Below, in pieces: positions 56,301 through 63,939 of a DNA stretch of 64,000 bases; the first letter of the stretch is position 1, and the number at the start of each line of letters is the position of its first letter. The notes beneath the pieces are model-generated. The model made no database searches. It was not told the DNA's origin and saw only the letters and a program-made list of their open reading frames with translations. This DNA is from Pseudomonas synxantha BG33R (lineage in GTDB: Bacteria; Pseudomonadota; Gammaproteobacteria; Pseudomonadales; Pseudomonadaceae), in contig NZ_CM001514.1 of assembly GCF_000263715.2 (NCBI RefSeq), positions 1,722,936 to 1,786,935 on the forward strand, read 5' to 3'. The translations under genes were made by a program, and so were the position numbers.

Positions 56301-57803
56301 CGCCTGGGAAGCAAAGGCGGTGTGATCATTAACGCCGATCACCTCCGGGCCTGGGAAGCGCTGTCCCCTCAAGAGCAGCAGAAGATCACTGTCCGAGGTT
56401 TCGCCCGACAACATAAAATCCATCCGCCGACCTTCGCGTATTACCTGGATGGCCGTGGTGGCTTGAGTGATGTGGGCAAGATCGTGCGTGACCGCCCTAA
56501 CGGGACACCGGCGTTTGCAATCAGACCGGATCATCTTCTTGAATGGCAAGGGATGACTCAGCAGGCACGCGACACGGTGACCATGCAGGGTTTCGCCGCT
56601 CGGTATAATCTTGATTTAGGTGATTTTCGAAACCACGCAAGGCAGGACGCAAGTGTGGGGCCTGCGGCGCAGGCGCTGTTTTTCAAGGCTGCTGGCGGCA
56701 CTTACACCAAGATCGCCGATACGCATTTGCAGCAATGGAGCCAGCTTGCCCAACAGCCTGGCAATAAAGTCACGCCGGCGGCTTTTCAGGCTCAGCACAA
56801 TCTCAGCCCGCTCGAATGGTCCTGGTTTGTTCGAATCGATGGGTCCCTCACCACGGAGGCTGTACGGCGTGTCGGTCGCATTCCACCTGCCGTGTCACCC
56901 ATGAGTACGGGCACTTTAAGTACAAGTACAAGTACAAGCCCTCCCGCACTCCCAGGTAGAAAGCGGCCTGCGTCTGATTTCGTTGAACCATCGCAGCAGG
57001 AACCTCTGGACCTGTCGATGCCCCGCCCTGAAACTGCCCCAGTCGTGAAGCAACAGGCACAGGTACCTGAGCCGTCATCGGCAGCCGGCCCGAGCATCAA
57101 GACTGAACCAGGTGTCATGTACGTTCGTACTCTGGCTCCCCATCAAATCGATAATTCCTTGCCCATCCTACAGGACCCGAGAAATCCCGGAATCAGCTTG
57201 ACCAGGGAGTTGGAGGGGGCTATTGACGATATTCGGATTACCTATTGGAATGAATTGTTGGATGGTATGAGTGCAGCCGATAGAAACTCGGTCGGCAGTC
57301 AGATTAAAGAGTCGATAAAAGACTGGTTAAGATCCGAGAGGCAGCACGGCACTCGATTTGATGACACCTTGGAGGTGATGACACCGCTGGATGACGAAGG
57401 GCCGGTACGTGGTGCTTCGGTGTTTGCGCGGCGAGATATCCCCAGATTCGAAGTGCTGGGCCCGTACTCGGGAAAGTATTACCCCAATCAAGTTGCCCTG
57501 TTTGAGGAGGAGCGCAAAAAAGGTTCGCGTGCGGTTTTGACCTACTTGTTCGGCACGCGCTCGCGTGAACGTACGGTCAGTGCATTGAATAGCGGCAATA
57601 CGCTGAGCCTGGTCAACACCTCTCAGCTGCGCGGCGGGCCGGTGTGGCAAACAAACAATGTGGTGTCCATCAGCGTTGGGAAAAATCTGACGTTCTTCGT
57701 GGCAAATAAACACATCAAGAAAGGTGATGAATTGCTGATGGACTACGGCCCGTACTATCAACCGATACCCGATATTGCAATCAAAAAAGATCCAGAGACC
57801 TGA
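53331..57803 (+). CDS. Giant SET-domain protein, candidate type III effector
   Basis: 1490 residues. N-terminus MNTLTSPGGYTRPLAHSSLP has Leu at position 4, no acidic residue before E29 and many Ser/Pro/Thr, as in type III signals. A long helical region runs to about 550, with a beta-rich stretch (EDRQNLEYGELEFF) after it and a hydrophobic glycine-rich segment near 739-770. Three ~64-residue repeats follow (from ~1001, ~1065 and ~1130; pattern HLxxW...VTxxGFAxxxxL). A Ser/Thr/Pro linker (~1190-1265) holds RKRP (1210-1213), PLDLS (1225-1229) and IKTE (1256-1259). A SET domain occupies ~1358-1480: GASVFARRDI, YSGKYYP, N1429-T-S, and ELLMDYGPYY. SET domains methylate lysines; bacterial ones often act on host histones. 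Function is inferred. HopB-like or toxin roles are alternatives. Confidence 0.8.
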   Translation: MNTLTSPGGYTRPLAHSSLPVTPAVQPPEEVVHAVDIRAIKQPESLNAALAEHCNRRTLADKLQNIIQDLNRQLVQTPALSRAQMESALASQLKNTTMYVCDNSADPAAQPLSANRVVSLESYLSSSGTEVPKTLEALTSLQEMIAERARVHPLGNLGGGLSWPVQMPLQDQNSIITLMQSNSSGLPGLPLADSAKGALGYLISESSVSEADLKAPVLAMEKLLGSPKAMALGHAIRSRLDGIPAGVDSSDYVLTAIQLGLDPESLVTPARDTVAGFDLASRQHWGQTASAVIQRLATHLIENGRATAQTANLCASLLLARIAPQFLIKNIPASVTYASVLWTHLAMAVARIEARTPGCTLGMEYAEVLLAAEQLESDEDVSQQIDYQALRDWAVVNDPLFSADQTPSADAMERVRVAFNSHLSSIKTTSAVLQTPIPSRRADALVLLEEAFPGLDPSLFEVKTIQKARLKEGRPGLYPGMRSMLDIVMEGTPLGAEDHWISNDKRLPIDKVCSLGRAGKLSVAASFKTAFDAAINTHEEAHQGLVRHLISALPLEDRQNLEYGELEFFHTNQYTVAPDLFSPPMLRTRGHTLEMKATRNGQTNVYLIDTRRGVIEKRNYRIRRLTAPFTSHKMDERDADILTRTAPFKPHDDVGARQFKAVSDEAVLPDSFNSARSHAIARVFVKALDLKNDDLLNEARGTTSYDQDRSRNEAIGEFFLNLIPLRSAIVNFRQGNVGQGLFDLALDVVGLLTVGVGKAAQTGKVLGKALSSTRHAAKAARFVGATMVDALNPLSGVGDLLVGGGRLATKGGSYVRRQLKQLRGTAGRYDVLKAASKQYGDAATGAFNVAGDRVRGGAVLHNGKWYAFDSDTMRAYGRPLDSFTPDIHAVDGLAGTAYIESGVELSNTAFSRYEAPKSKIAGLVRNSQGLYVAADGHLSHIRHIDSDGRTAVYEVRQVTRTQEGVVQARIYHNNRQTELLVQQVHGDQWQRLGSKGGVIINADHLRAWEALSPQEQQKITVRGFARQHKIHPPTFAYYLDGRGGLSDVGKIVRDRPNGTPAFAIRPDHLLEWQGMTQQARDTVTMQGFAARYNLDLGDFRNHARQDASVGPAAQALFFKAAGGTYTKIADTHLQQWSQLAQQPGNKVTPAAFQAQHNLSPLEWSWFVRIDGSLTTEAVRRVGRIPPAVSPMSTGTLSTSTSTSPPALPGRKRPASDFVEPSQQEPLDLSMPRPETAPVVKQQAQVPEPSSAAGPSIKTEPGVMYVRTLAPHQIDNSLPILQDPRNPGISLTRELEGAIDDIRITYWNELLDGMSAADRNSVGSQIKESIKDWLRSERQHGTRFDDTLEVMTPLDDEGPVRGASVFARRDIPRFEVLGPYSGKYYPNQVALFEEERKKGSRAVLTYLFGTRSRERTVSALNSGNTLSLVNTSQLRGGPVWQTNNVVSISVGKNLTFFVANKHIKKGDELLMDYGPYYQPIPDIAIKKDPET
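56919..56938. repeat. Tandem hexanucleotide repeat in the SET-protein linker
   Basis: AGTACA three times plus two bases, coding for Ser-Thr pairs in the disordered linker. Copy number could vary between strains without changing frame. Confidence 0.8.
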
Positions 57804-57817
57804 TCCCTTTCCGATAG

Positions 57818-57843
57818 AGCTGCACTGCTCAGGTGCAGCTTTC
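57818..57843. terminator. Terminator after the SET-protein gene
   Basis: AGCTGCAC, 7-nt loop, GTGCAGCT, TT: perfect 8-bp stem, short T-run. Confidence 0.75.
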
Positions 57844-57851
57844 GTCGGGCC

Positions 57852-58445
57852 TTATAAGCGGAAATCACCTTCTGATACCAGCTCGCTCAACGGTTTGCGC
57901 GGGCTCGGCGCTTCACGGCCTTGCAGGTATTCCGGCAGGCTCGACTTGTCACCCAGCTTACCCACCGCTACGGCCGCATGCAGCGCATAGCCTTGTGGAA
58001 TCTTCAGCTCTTTGCGGGTCAGCTCCTGATCGAAACCGGCCATGCCGTGGGTGTGCCAGCCGCTGAGGCTGGCTTGCAGCGCCAGGTGTCCCCAGGCCGA
58101 GCCGGTGTCGAAGGTGTGCCACAGCGCCGGGGTTTCTTCTGTAGCGCCGGGGGCGATGAAGTCGGTTTTCGACGCGATGATGACCAGGGCCGACGCGTGC
58201 TGCGCCCAATTGCGGTTGAACTCATTCAGCAGGCCCAGGAAACGCTCCCAGTCCGGCGTGTCCCGGCGGGCGTAGAGAAACCGCCACGGCTGCGAGTTGT
58301 ACGCCGAGGGTGCCCAGCGTGCGGCTTCGAAGAAACTCAGCAACGTCTCTTGCGGGATGCTTTCGCCAGTAAAGGCGCGGGGCGACCAGCGTTCGGTGAA
58401 TTGGGTATGGATCGGGTAATCGGCAACGCGTGGGTTATCGCTCAT
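57852..58445 (-). CDS. Nitroreductase-family flavoprotein
   Basis: A 197-residue FMN protein. RWSPRAFTGESIPQETLLSFFEAARWAPSAYNSQPWRFLY is the family opening (RRS-x-R-x-F and the N-x-Q-P-W FMN contact). Small nitroreductases reduce nitro, quinone or flavin substrates. ATG 58445 (MSDNPRVADYPI) starts the conserved part. Convergent with the SET-protein gene. Confidence 0.87.
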   Translation of the reverse strand: MSDNPRVADYPIHTQFTERWSPRAFTGESIPQETLLSFFEAARWAPSAYNSQPWRFLYARRDTPDWERFLGLLNEFNRNWAQHASALVIIASKTDFIAPGATEETPALWHTFDTGSAWGHLALQASLSGWHTHGMAGFDQELTRKELKIPQGYALHAAVAVGKLGDKSSLPEYLQGREAPSPRKPLSELVSEGDFRL

Positions 58446-58599
58446 GGACAGATCCTGATGAAAAAAGCCGGGGTTCAAAACTACTGCGCCAACCCAGGCC
58501 TGACAAGTCTTGCAACACCGTCAGTCGTAAGCGCTTGGCCGTAACGGGCTTGGGCACTAGACTGGCGGCCTTTTCACCTTCTGATACTGATGTTGAGCC

Positions 58600-59049
58600 A
58601 TGGCCGCCAAAGTCGAACCTTTCTGGATACGCAAAACCCTTGAGCACCTCGACCAGGAGGAGTGGGAGTCGTTGTGCGACGGCTGCGGCCTGTGCTGCCT
58701 GCAAAAGCTTGAGGATGAAGACGACAACAGCGTCTATTACACGCGTATCGCCTGCAAACTGCTCGACCTGAAAACCTGCCAGTGCACCGATTACCCCAAT
58801 CGCCGCGCTTCGGTGCCGGACTGTATCCAGCTCACGCCCGGCCAGGCCGACCAGTTCAAATGGCTGCCGCCAACCTGCGGCTATCGCCTGGTCAGCGAGC
58901 GCAAGGATTTGCCGCTCTGGCACCACCTGGTCTGCGGCGACCGCGATGCCGTGCACCATGAACGCATTTCCCAGTCCGGGCGCATGCTCAGCGAAGGCAG
59001 CGTGCCAGAGGACGACTGGGAGGATTACCTGATCTTCCGTGCAGGCTGA
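58600..59049 (+). CDS. ycgN: YcgN cysteine-cluster protein (UPF0260)
   Basis: A 149-residue protein beginning [23 protein letters not shown] with the cluster CDGCGLCC (~res 27-34) and further cysteines in [18 protein letters not shown] and PDC; a CxxCxxC-type metal or Fe-S site is likely. Function unknown. It starts a unit with the exported protein gene 14 bp later. Confidence 0.9.
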   Translation: MAAKVEPFWIRKTLEHLDQEEWESLCDGCGLCCLQKLEDEDDNSVYYTRIACKLLDLKTCQCTDYPNRRASVPDCIQLTPGQADQFKWLPPTCGYRLVSERKDLPLWHHLVCGDRDAVHHERISQSGRMLSEGSVPEDDWEDYLIFRAG

Positions 59050-59063
59050 ACAAAGGAGTGTGT

Positions 59064-60284
59064 ATGAAGGTGGCAGCCAAGTTGGCAGCGGCCCTGGTAT
59101 TGCTGGCCCTGAGCGGGCCGGGCTGGTGCGCTAAGAAGGTTGACCTGGATTATCACGTCAAGCTGCTGCCCCAGAGCGAGCAGGCCGAGGTGCGCGTCAG
59201 TCTGTCCCAAGGCTCGGCGGTGCGCAGCCTGGACTTTGACCTGGGCCGCAGTGGCGATTACAGCGACTTCAAGGCCGACGGCCAATGGCAAGTCACGGGC
59301 AGCCGTGGTGTGTGGCAGCCCAGCGCCGACAAGGCCAGCCTGACCTACCGCGTGCGCCTGACCCACGCGCGCAAGCCGGGCACCTTTGACACACGGGCCA
59401 CGCCCAATTGGGCATTATTGCGCGGTGAAGACCTGGTGCCGGCTGCGCGCCTGGACCAGCAAGATGGCATTGAATTGGTCTCGCGCCTGATGTTCGAACT
59501 GCCCGCGGGCTGGAAGAGCGTCGAAACCGCCTGGCCGCGCATTGGCAAAAACAAATTCCGCATCGACAACGTGTCCCGCCTGTTCGACCGCCCCACCGGC
59601 TGGATGCTCGCCGGTAACCTCGGCAGCCGTCGCCTGCGCCTGGGTGAAACCGAGGTCACCGTGGCCTCGCCAAAGGGGCAGGGCATGCGCCGCATGGACG
59701 TGCTGACGCTGCTGACGTTTGTGTGGCCGCAGGTGGACGCTGCGTTCCCACGCCATCCCGCCAAATTATTGATCGTCGGCGCGAGTGACCCGATGCGCCG
59801 CGGTGCCTGGGCGTCGCACGATTCGATCTACCTCAACAGCCGTACGCCACTGGTCAGCGAAAATGGCAGCAGCCCGTTGCTGCGCGAGGTGGTGCAGGCC
59901 ATCGGGCGCTTCAACGACCACGACAGCAGTGACTGGATCAGCGAGGGCCTGGGGGAGTATTACGCGATTGAACTGGTGCGACGTGCCGGGGGCCTCACCG
60001 ATGAGCGTTATGCGGCGATCCAGGCGCGCCTGGCCAAAGAAAGCAAGGCGGTCACCACGCTGAGGGGCGAGCAAATCGGCAGCGCTGGTGTAGCGCGGGC
60101 AGTACTGGTGTTGCAGGACCTGGACCGCGAGATCCGCGTGAAAACCCACAACAAGCGCTCCCTGGATGATCTGGCGCAGGCGGTGATGCGGGTGAACAGC
60201 ATCAACACCAAAGAGTTCGTTCAGTTGGCTGAAAGCGTAATCGGCGAGTCGTCGGTGGTACTGGATAGCAAACTGCTGCGCTGA
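59064..60284 (+). CDS. Exported M61-like protein, catalytic histidines lost
   Basis: A 406-residue exported protein (signal peptide ~1-22, ending WCA). The layout is that of M61-type gluzincins: a beta-rich N-terminal domain, then a helical part. The zinc helix HExxH is replaced by REVVQ, while the downstream SDWISEGLGEYYA (third-ligand Glu block) is kept. It therefore looks like an inactive relative, perhaps a binding or scaffold protein. Start ATG 59064 follows AAAGGAG. Confidence 0.72.
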   Translation: MKVAAKLAAALVLLALSGPGWCAKKVDLDYHVKLLPQSEQAEVRVSLSQGSAVRSLDFDLGRSGDYSDFKADGQWQVTGSRGVWQPSADKASLTYRVRLTHARKPGTFDTRATPNWALLRGEDLVPAARLDQQDGIELVSRLMFELPAGWKSVETAWPRIGKNKFRIDNVSRLFDRPTGWMLAGNLGSRRLRLGETEVTVASPKGQGMRRMDVLTLLTFVWPQVDAAFPRHPAKLLIVGASDPMRRGAWASHDSIYLNSRTPLVSENGSSPLLREVVQAIGRFNDHDSSDWISEGLGEYYAIELVRRAGGLTDERYAAIQARLAKESKAVTTLRGEQIGSAGVARAVLVLQDLDREIRVKTHNKRSLDDLAQAVMRVNSINTKEFVQLAESVIGESSVVLDSKLLR

Positions 60285-60300
60285 TCCCAAGCCCTGTGCA

Positions 60301-60343
60301 ATTCAAAATGTGGGAGGGTGCAAGCCCCCTTCCACATTTGAAT
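60301..60343. repeat. REP palindrome
   Basis: ATTCaAAATGTGGgAGGGt, short core, the inverse CCCTtCCACATTTGAAT: imperfect REP-type palindrome after the M61-like gene, probably also helping termination. Confidence 0.85.
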
Positions 60344-60367
60344 CTCCAGCATGTCCAATTACTTAGG

Positions 60368-60718
60368 TCAGGTTTTGGGTTTCACAGCCTTCTGCGCCGC
60401 CACTTCCGCCTTGGTCTTCAAATTCTTCAATTCTTCCCCGGCCCGCTCGATCTTCGTGCGCACGCTGTTCATCTCCTGGCGGCCCTGCTCCAGCTTGTCT
60501 TTGAGCGAACTGTGCCCGGTAAAGCCACGGGCCAGTGCCACGCCGCCAATCGCCACCTGGATCAGCCCGAAAATCCCGCCGCGGCGCAGGCCTTTGCCGA
60601 CCATCATCACGCCGCCCGCCACTGAGCCGATGCGCTCCCAGCCATGCACGTTCTGGGTAGGCTGAGGCTTCAACGGTGTGGCTTCGATGATAGGTTGCAA
60701 AATTTTGCTGTCGCTCAT
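60368..60718 (-). CDS. Small membrane-associated protein, DUF2892-like
   Basis: A 116-residue protein. Residues ~20-72 (NVHGWERIGSVAGGVMMVGKGLRRGGIFGLIQVAIGG and the GFTGHSS end) match the YgaP/DUF2892 membrane domain: two glycine-rich helices. The C-terminal 45 residues are a charged coiled coil. Function unknown. Confidence 0.7.
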   Translation of the reverse strand: MSDSKILQPIIEATPLKPQPTQNVHGWERIGSVAGGVMMVGKGLRRGGIFGLIQVAIGGVALARGFTGHSSLKDKLEQGRQEMNSVRTKIERAGEELKNLKTKAEVAAQKAVKPKT

Positions 60719-60785
60719 GATCTGTCTCCAACAAGGGCTAGTGTTACTAGCTGACTGCGCGCAGGTGCCCGATGTTCCCGCAGAA

Positions 60786-61253
60786 TCAGTACTTGGGGCC
60801 CGAACGGGTGTTGTTGCCCTTGGCCAGGCGGTCGTAGAGCACCACATTGACGGTGGCCGCCAGGTTCATGCAGCCCGTGGTGGGGATGTACACCACATCT
60901 TCGCACCAGTCGCGGATCTCCTTGTCCAGGGAACCGTCCTCGGGGCCGAAGATATACAGCGCGCGGTCGGGGTGGGTGTATTCAGGCAGCGGGCGGGCGC
61001 CTTCCACCAGTTCCACGGCAACCGGGATGCAGCCCAGGGGCAGGATCTTCTTCAGGTCGTCGATGCCGATCAGCGGAATGTCGTGGTGGACCTTCTTGGT
61101 GTCGGTGATGAAGTCCCGGGCGCGCTCGTAGCGCACGCCGGTGTAGAACACCGAGGCCACGCCGTAGCAGCCGGCGGCACGCATCACCGAGCCGACGTTT
61201 TCGGGGGATTTTGGGTTATACAGACCGATGCAGCTGTAGCGTTTATTGCCCAC
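60786..61253 (-). CDS. SPOUT-family RNA methyltransferase (TrmH-like)
   Basis: A 155-residue SPOUT protein. N-terminal IGLYNPKSPENVGSVMRAAGCYG, FGPEDGSLDKE (motif 2) and IPTTGCMNLAATVNVVLYDRL (motif 3) form the knotted SAM site of SpoU/TrmH enzymes, which 2'-O-methylate ribose in tRNA or rRNA. Short form without a separate RNA-binding domain; target unknown. Confidence 0.85.
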   Translation of the reverse strand: MGNKRYSCIGLYNPKSPENVGSVMRAAGCYGVASVFYTGVRYERARDFITDTKKVHHDIPLIGIDDLKKILPLGCIPVAVELVEGARPLPEYTHPDRALYIFGPEDGSLDKEIRDWCEDVVYIPTTGCMNLAATVNVVLYDRLAKGNNTRSGPKY

Positions 61254-61322
61254 GGGGAAGGGTGCCTTGGAGAAAAACGGCGATTATACGGCCTGGGTGT
61301 ATGCAGTGCTTGGGCGATCGTC

Positions 61323-61388
61323 ATCGCGGGCAAGCCCGGCTCCCACAGGGGAATGCATTCCAAATGTGGGAGCTGGCTTGCCTGCGAT
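61323..61388. repeat. REPIN
   Basis: ATCGCGGGCAAGCC...TCCCACA (61323-61347) followed by TGTGGGAGCTGGCTTGCC...GCGAT (61365-61388), inverted, 17 bp apart. Between the RNA methyltransferase and yajD genes. Confidence 0.9.
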
Positions 61389-61414
61389 GAGGCCAGTACA
61401 GACAAGGACGATCT

Positions 61415-61789
61415 TCAGTCGTCTTTCTTCATCAACCCCGCCAGCGCCGCAAACGGGTTGTGCGTCGCCTTGGCAATGCTCGGGCTGCTGGTGGAGCCTT
61501 CGCCGAAATACTGCTGGTCGGTGTAGCGCGAGTGTTCGTTGTCGTGGCAGTACAGGCACAGCAATTCCCAGTTGGAGCCGTCCTGGGGATTGTCATCATG
61601 ATTATGGTTGCGGTGGTGTACGGTCAGTTCACTCAAACGCTTGCCGGCGAATTCACGGGCGCAGCGGCCGCACACGTGGGGGTACATCTTCAAGGCTTTG
61701 TCGCGGTAGCCCATTTCGCGGTCGCGCTGGGCATCGGCGAGGATGCGGTCCAGCTTGGCGGTGTGGGAGGGCGGGTTGGTCGAGCTCAT
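61415..61789 (-). CDS. yajD: YajD-family HNH nuclease
   Basis: A 124-residue protein with an HNH/treble-clef site: CGRCAREF, LTVHHRNHNHDDNP and LLCLYCHDNEHSRY. E. coli YajD is a poorly studied member. Two start codons in a row exist (61792 and 61789); AGGAG spacing favours the second. Confidence 0.87.
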   Translation of the reverse strand: MSSTNPPSHTAKLDRILADAQRDREMGYRDKALKMYPHVCGRCAREFAGKRLSELTVHHRNHNHDDNPQDGSNWELLCLYCHDNEHSRYTDQQYFGEGSTSSPSIAKATHNPFAALAGLMKKDD

Positions 61790-61896
61790 CATGGCTCCTG
61801 GCTATTTGGTGGGTCACGGATAAGGTTGATTCTAGCCGCTTACGCTGAAAATCACCCCTAGGGATTGCTTCACTGACTGATAAGGATTTGAAATTT

Positions 61897-62817
61897 ATGC
61901 GTCTGCATTCATGGACTCTCGGGCTTGTGCTCTGTGTGGTTACCGCTCAGGCCCAGGCGTTGTCGACGCCGCAACCCGGGCAGGTGATCGAGGTGGCCCT
62001 GGAGCAATTGCACCCCACCCAGGCCGTGGTGGGGTTCGACCAGATCTACTACAGCCTGGGGCTGTTCGCCGACAAGCCGGCCAAGGCGTTCGATGAGTAC
62101 TGCGAAACCAACGGCCAGGGCGAGGCTGACCAGGTGCCGAAAAACGCCGAACTGCTAAGGCCCGACAGCTTTACCTGCAAGCACCCGGTCGGCACCTATG
62201 CGCAGGATATGAAAACCGTGGTGGTGGGTCCCGGCGGCCAGCTTTACCTGACCGATGGTCATCACAGTTTCACCACCCTGTGGGAAACACCCGGCGCTGG
62301 CCCGCGCTTGAAAATGTGGGTCAAGGTCACCAACGACTTCAGTGCCAGCCCTAACCTCGCCACGTTCTGGCAGCGGATGGAAGCGGCTCGCAAGGTCTGG
62401 CTCAAGGACAACCGAGGCCAGGCGTTGCCAGCGGAGCAACTGCCAGCGCACCTGGGCTTCAAGAACCTGCAGGACGACACGTTCCGCAGCCTGGTGTATT
62501 TCACCCGCAAGGCCGCCTACGGCAAGCCAAGCGAGGGTGCGATTGCGCCGGAATTTCTCGAGTTCTACTGGGGCAACTGGCTGCGCACGCAGATTGATCT
62601 GGGCCAGTACAACCTGAACAAGAAGGGCGGCTACAAGGACGCCATCGAGGCTGTGGCCAAGCGCATGGTCAGCCTGGCGCCGGGGGCAATGGTCGGCGAC
62701 AGCGGTTTCACTGCCCGGCAGTTGGGCGGTATGACCCAGCTGGATCGCGACGAGTTGGAGAAGACCTTCGACAAGAAAGTGCCGTACGTGATCGACTACC
62801 GCAAATCCCTTAACTGA
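61897..62817 (+). CDS. Exported ParB/Srx-fold protein
   Basis: A 306-residue protein with a signal peptide (~1-19, ending AQA) and a ParB-like nuclease fold: IEVALEQLHPTQAVVGFDQI at the start and LYLTDGHHSFTTLWE as the phosphate-binding/catalytic DGHH motif. Members of this group (ParBc_2-like) are secreted proteins of unknown role. The ATG at 61897 has AAGGA upstream; a TTG three codons earlier is weaker. Confidence 0.78.
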   Translation: MRLHSWTLGLVLCVVTAQAQALSTPQPGQVIEVALEQLHPTQAVVGFDQIYYSLGLFADKPAKAFDEYCETNGQGEADQVPKNAELLRPDSFTCKHPVGTYAQDMKTVVVGPGGQLYLTDGHHSFTTLWETPGAGPRLKMWVKVTNDFSASPNLATFWQRMEAARKVWLKDNRGQALPAEQLPAHLGFKNLQDDTFRSLVYFTRKAAYGKPSEGAIAPEFLEFYWGNWLRTQIDLGQYNLNKKGGYKDAIEAVAKRMVSLAPGAMVGDSGFTARQLGGMTQLDRDELEKTFDKKVPYVIDYRKSLN

Positions 62818-62824
62818 CGCCGCA

Positions 62825-62844
62825 GGTCAAATGTGGGAGGGGGT
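62825..62844. repeat. Truncated REP half-site
   Basis: GGTCAAATGTGGGAGGGGGT: one arm of the REP type without its inverted partner, right after the ParB-like gene. Confidence 0.6.
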
Positions 62845-62847
62845 GAT

Positions 62848-63534
62848 TCAACTCTTCAGCTTTTCTGCAATCCAGATGGTATGCCGCGTGCCTTTATTGC
62901 CATGGGCGAACACCTGAACCTCTTCAGCCTTGAAACCGGCCTTGCGCAGTTTGTCGCTGAACAGCTTATCGGCACTGGCCGACCACACGGCGAGCACGCC
63001 CTTGGGCCGCAGGGCCTTGGCGCAGGCGGCCAGGCCACCGGCGGAATACAGCCAGCTGTTGGCCTTTTGCGTAAGCCCCTCGGGGCCGTTGTCGACGTCA
63101 AGCATGATCGCGTCGAAGCCCTGGGGCTCGGCCTGTAGCACCTTGGCCACATCTTCCAGACGAATCACCGTGCGCGGGTCCAGCAATGGGCGCCCGGATT
63201 TTTCTCCCAGTGGCCCACGGTTCCATTCCACGACCCCCGGCACCAGCTCGGCCACCACCACTTCGGCAGTCTTGCCCAAATGCTTGAGCGCCGCGGCCAA
63301 GGTAAAGCCCATGCCCAAGCCGCCGATCAGCACGCGTGAGTTGGGGCGACCGGCGACCTTGCGGCAGGGAATCTCCGCCAGGGCGTCTTCGGAACCGTGC
63401 ATGCGCGTGTTCATCAACTGGCCGCCGTCACCGCCCTGGATCTTGATGACGAAGTCCTCGCCATACTCGAACAGGCACAAGGCGCCGCCGTTGTCGGGGA
63501 TCGGAGTAGTGTCCAGCAGAACGAAACGTTTCAT
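62848..63534 (-). CDS. Spermidine synthase-like methyltransferase-fold protein
   Basis: A 228-residue Rossmann protein of the spermidine synthase-like group. VLIGGLGMGFTLAAALKHLG (nucleotide motif), VVVAELVPGVVEWNRG and DAIMLDVDNGPEGL are seen. The full spermidine synthase N-terminal tetramer domain is short here, so an aminopropyl transfer role is not assured. Divergent from the small secreted protein gene. Confidence 0.72.
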   Translation of the reverse strand: MKRFVLLDTTPIPDNGGALCLFEYGEDFVIKIQGGDGGQLMNTRMHGSEDALAEIPCRKVAGRPNSRVLIGGLGMGFTLAAALKHLGKTAEVVVAELVPGVVEWNRGPLGEKSGRPLLDPRTVIRLEDVAKVLQAEPQGFDAIMLDVDNGPEGLTQKANSWLYSAGGLAACAKALRPKGVLAVWSASADKLFSDKLRKAGFKAEEVQVFAHGNKGTRHTIWIAEKLKS

Positions 63535-63612
63535 GGAAATCTCATTGGGAAGGGCATTCTTGCGCAGTTGGGAGTAGCCTTAAGGCATTCCGGTCAGGCC
63601 ATGGAGCCATCG

Positions 63613-63891
63613 ATGAAGTGCAGCATTCTAACGGTCATTGTATTGAGCGCGCTCATATCCGCTGCGGCGCAGGCTCAGGAGTTGCAAACCGTACCGGTCG
63701 CGCCCGCACCAACCCCAGGCGCGCCGGGCACGCCGACCCCGACGTTGTACCCTCAAGTCAGCCCGCCCGCCACGCCCAAGACGAACGGTACGCCACCGTT
63801 GGTGCCCATCGTGTTGCCCACGCCGCCCAAGGACCAGACTGTCCCCGGCCTGCAGCAGAACGACAGCAAGCCGAAGACGCCCGGCGGTTAA
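63613..63891 (+). CDS. Secreted proline-rich small protein
   Basis: A 92-residue protein: signal peptide (~1-22, ending AQA), then a low-complexity Pro/Thr/Gly tail (PAPTPGAPGTPTPTLYPQV). ATG 63613 has GGAG six bases upstream. Function unknown; could be a periplasmic or cell-wall-associated spacer. Confidence 0.6.
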   Translation: MKCSILTVIVLSALISAAAQAQELQTVPVAPAPTPGAPGTPTPTLYPQVSPPATPKTNGTPPLVPIVLPTPPKDQTVPGLQQNDSKPKTPGG

Positions 63892-63939
63892 AACAGTCAA
63901 GGCGGTCCTGCGTTCAGACGGGCCCGCTCCATCAAGTGC

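Noticed and set aside
53331..57803. SET protein as an ordinary tRNA or metabolic enzyme
   Set aside because: Size, hrp box, secretion-like N-terminus and disordered motif-bearing linker do not fit a housekeeping enzyme.
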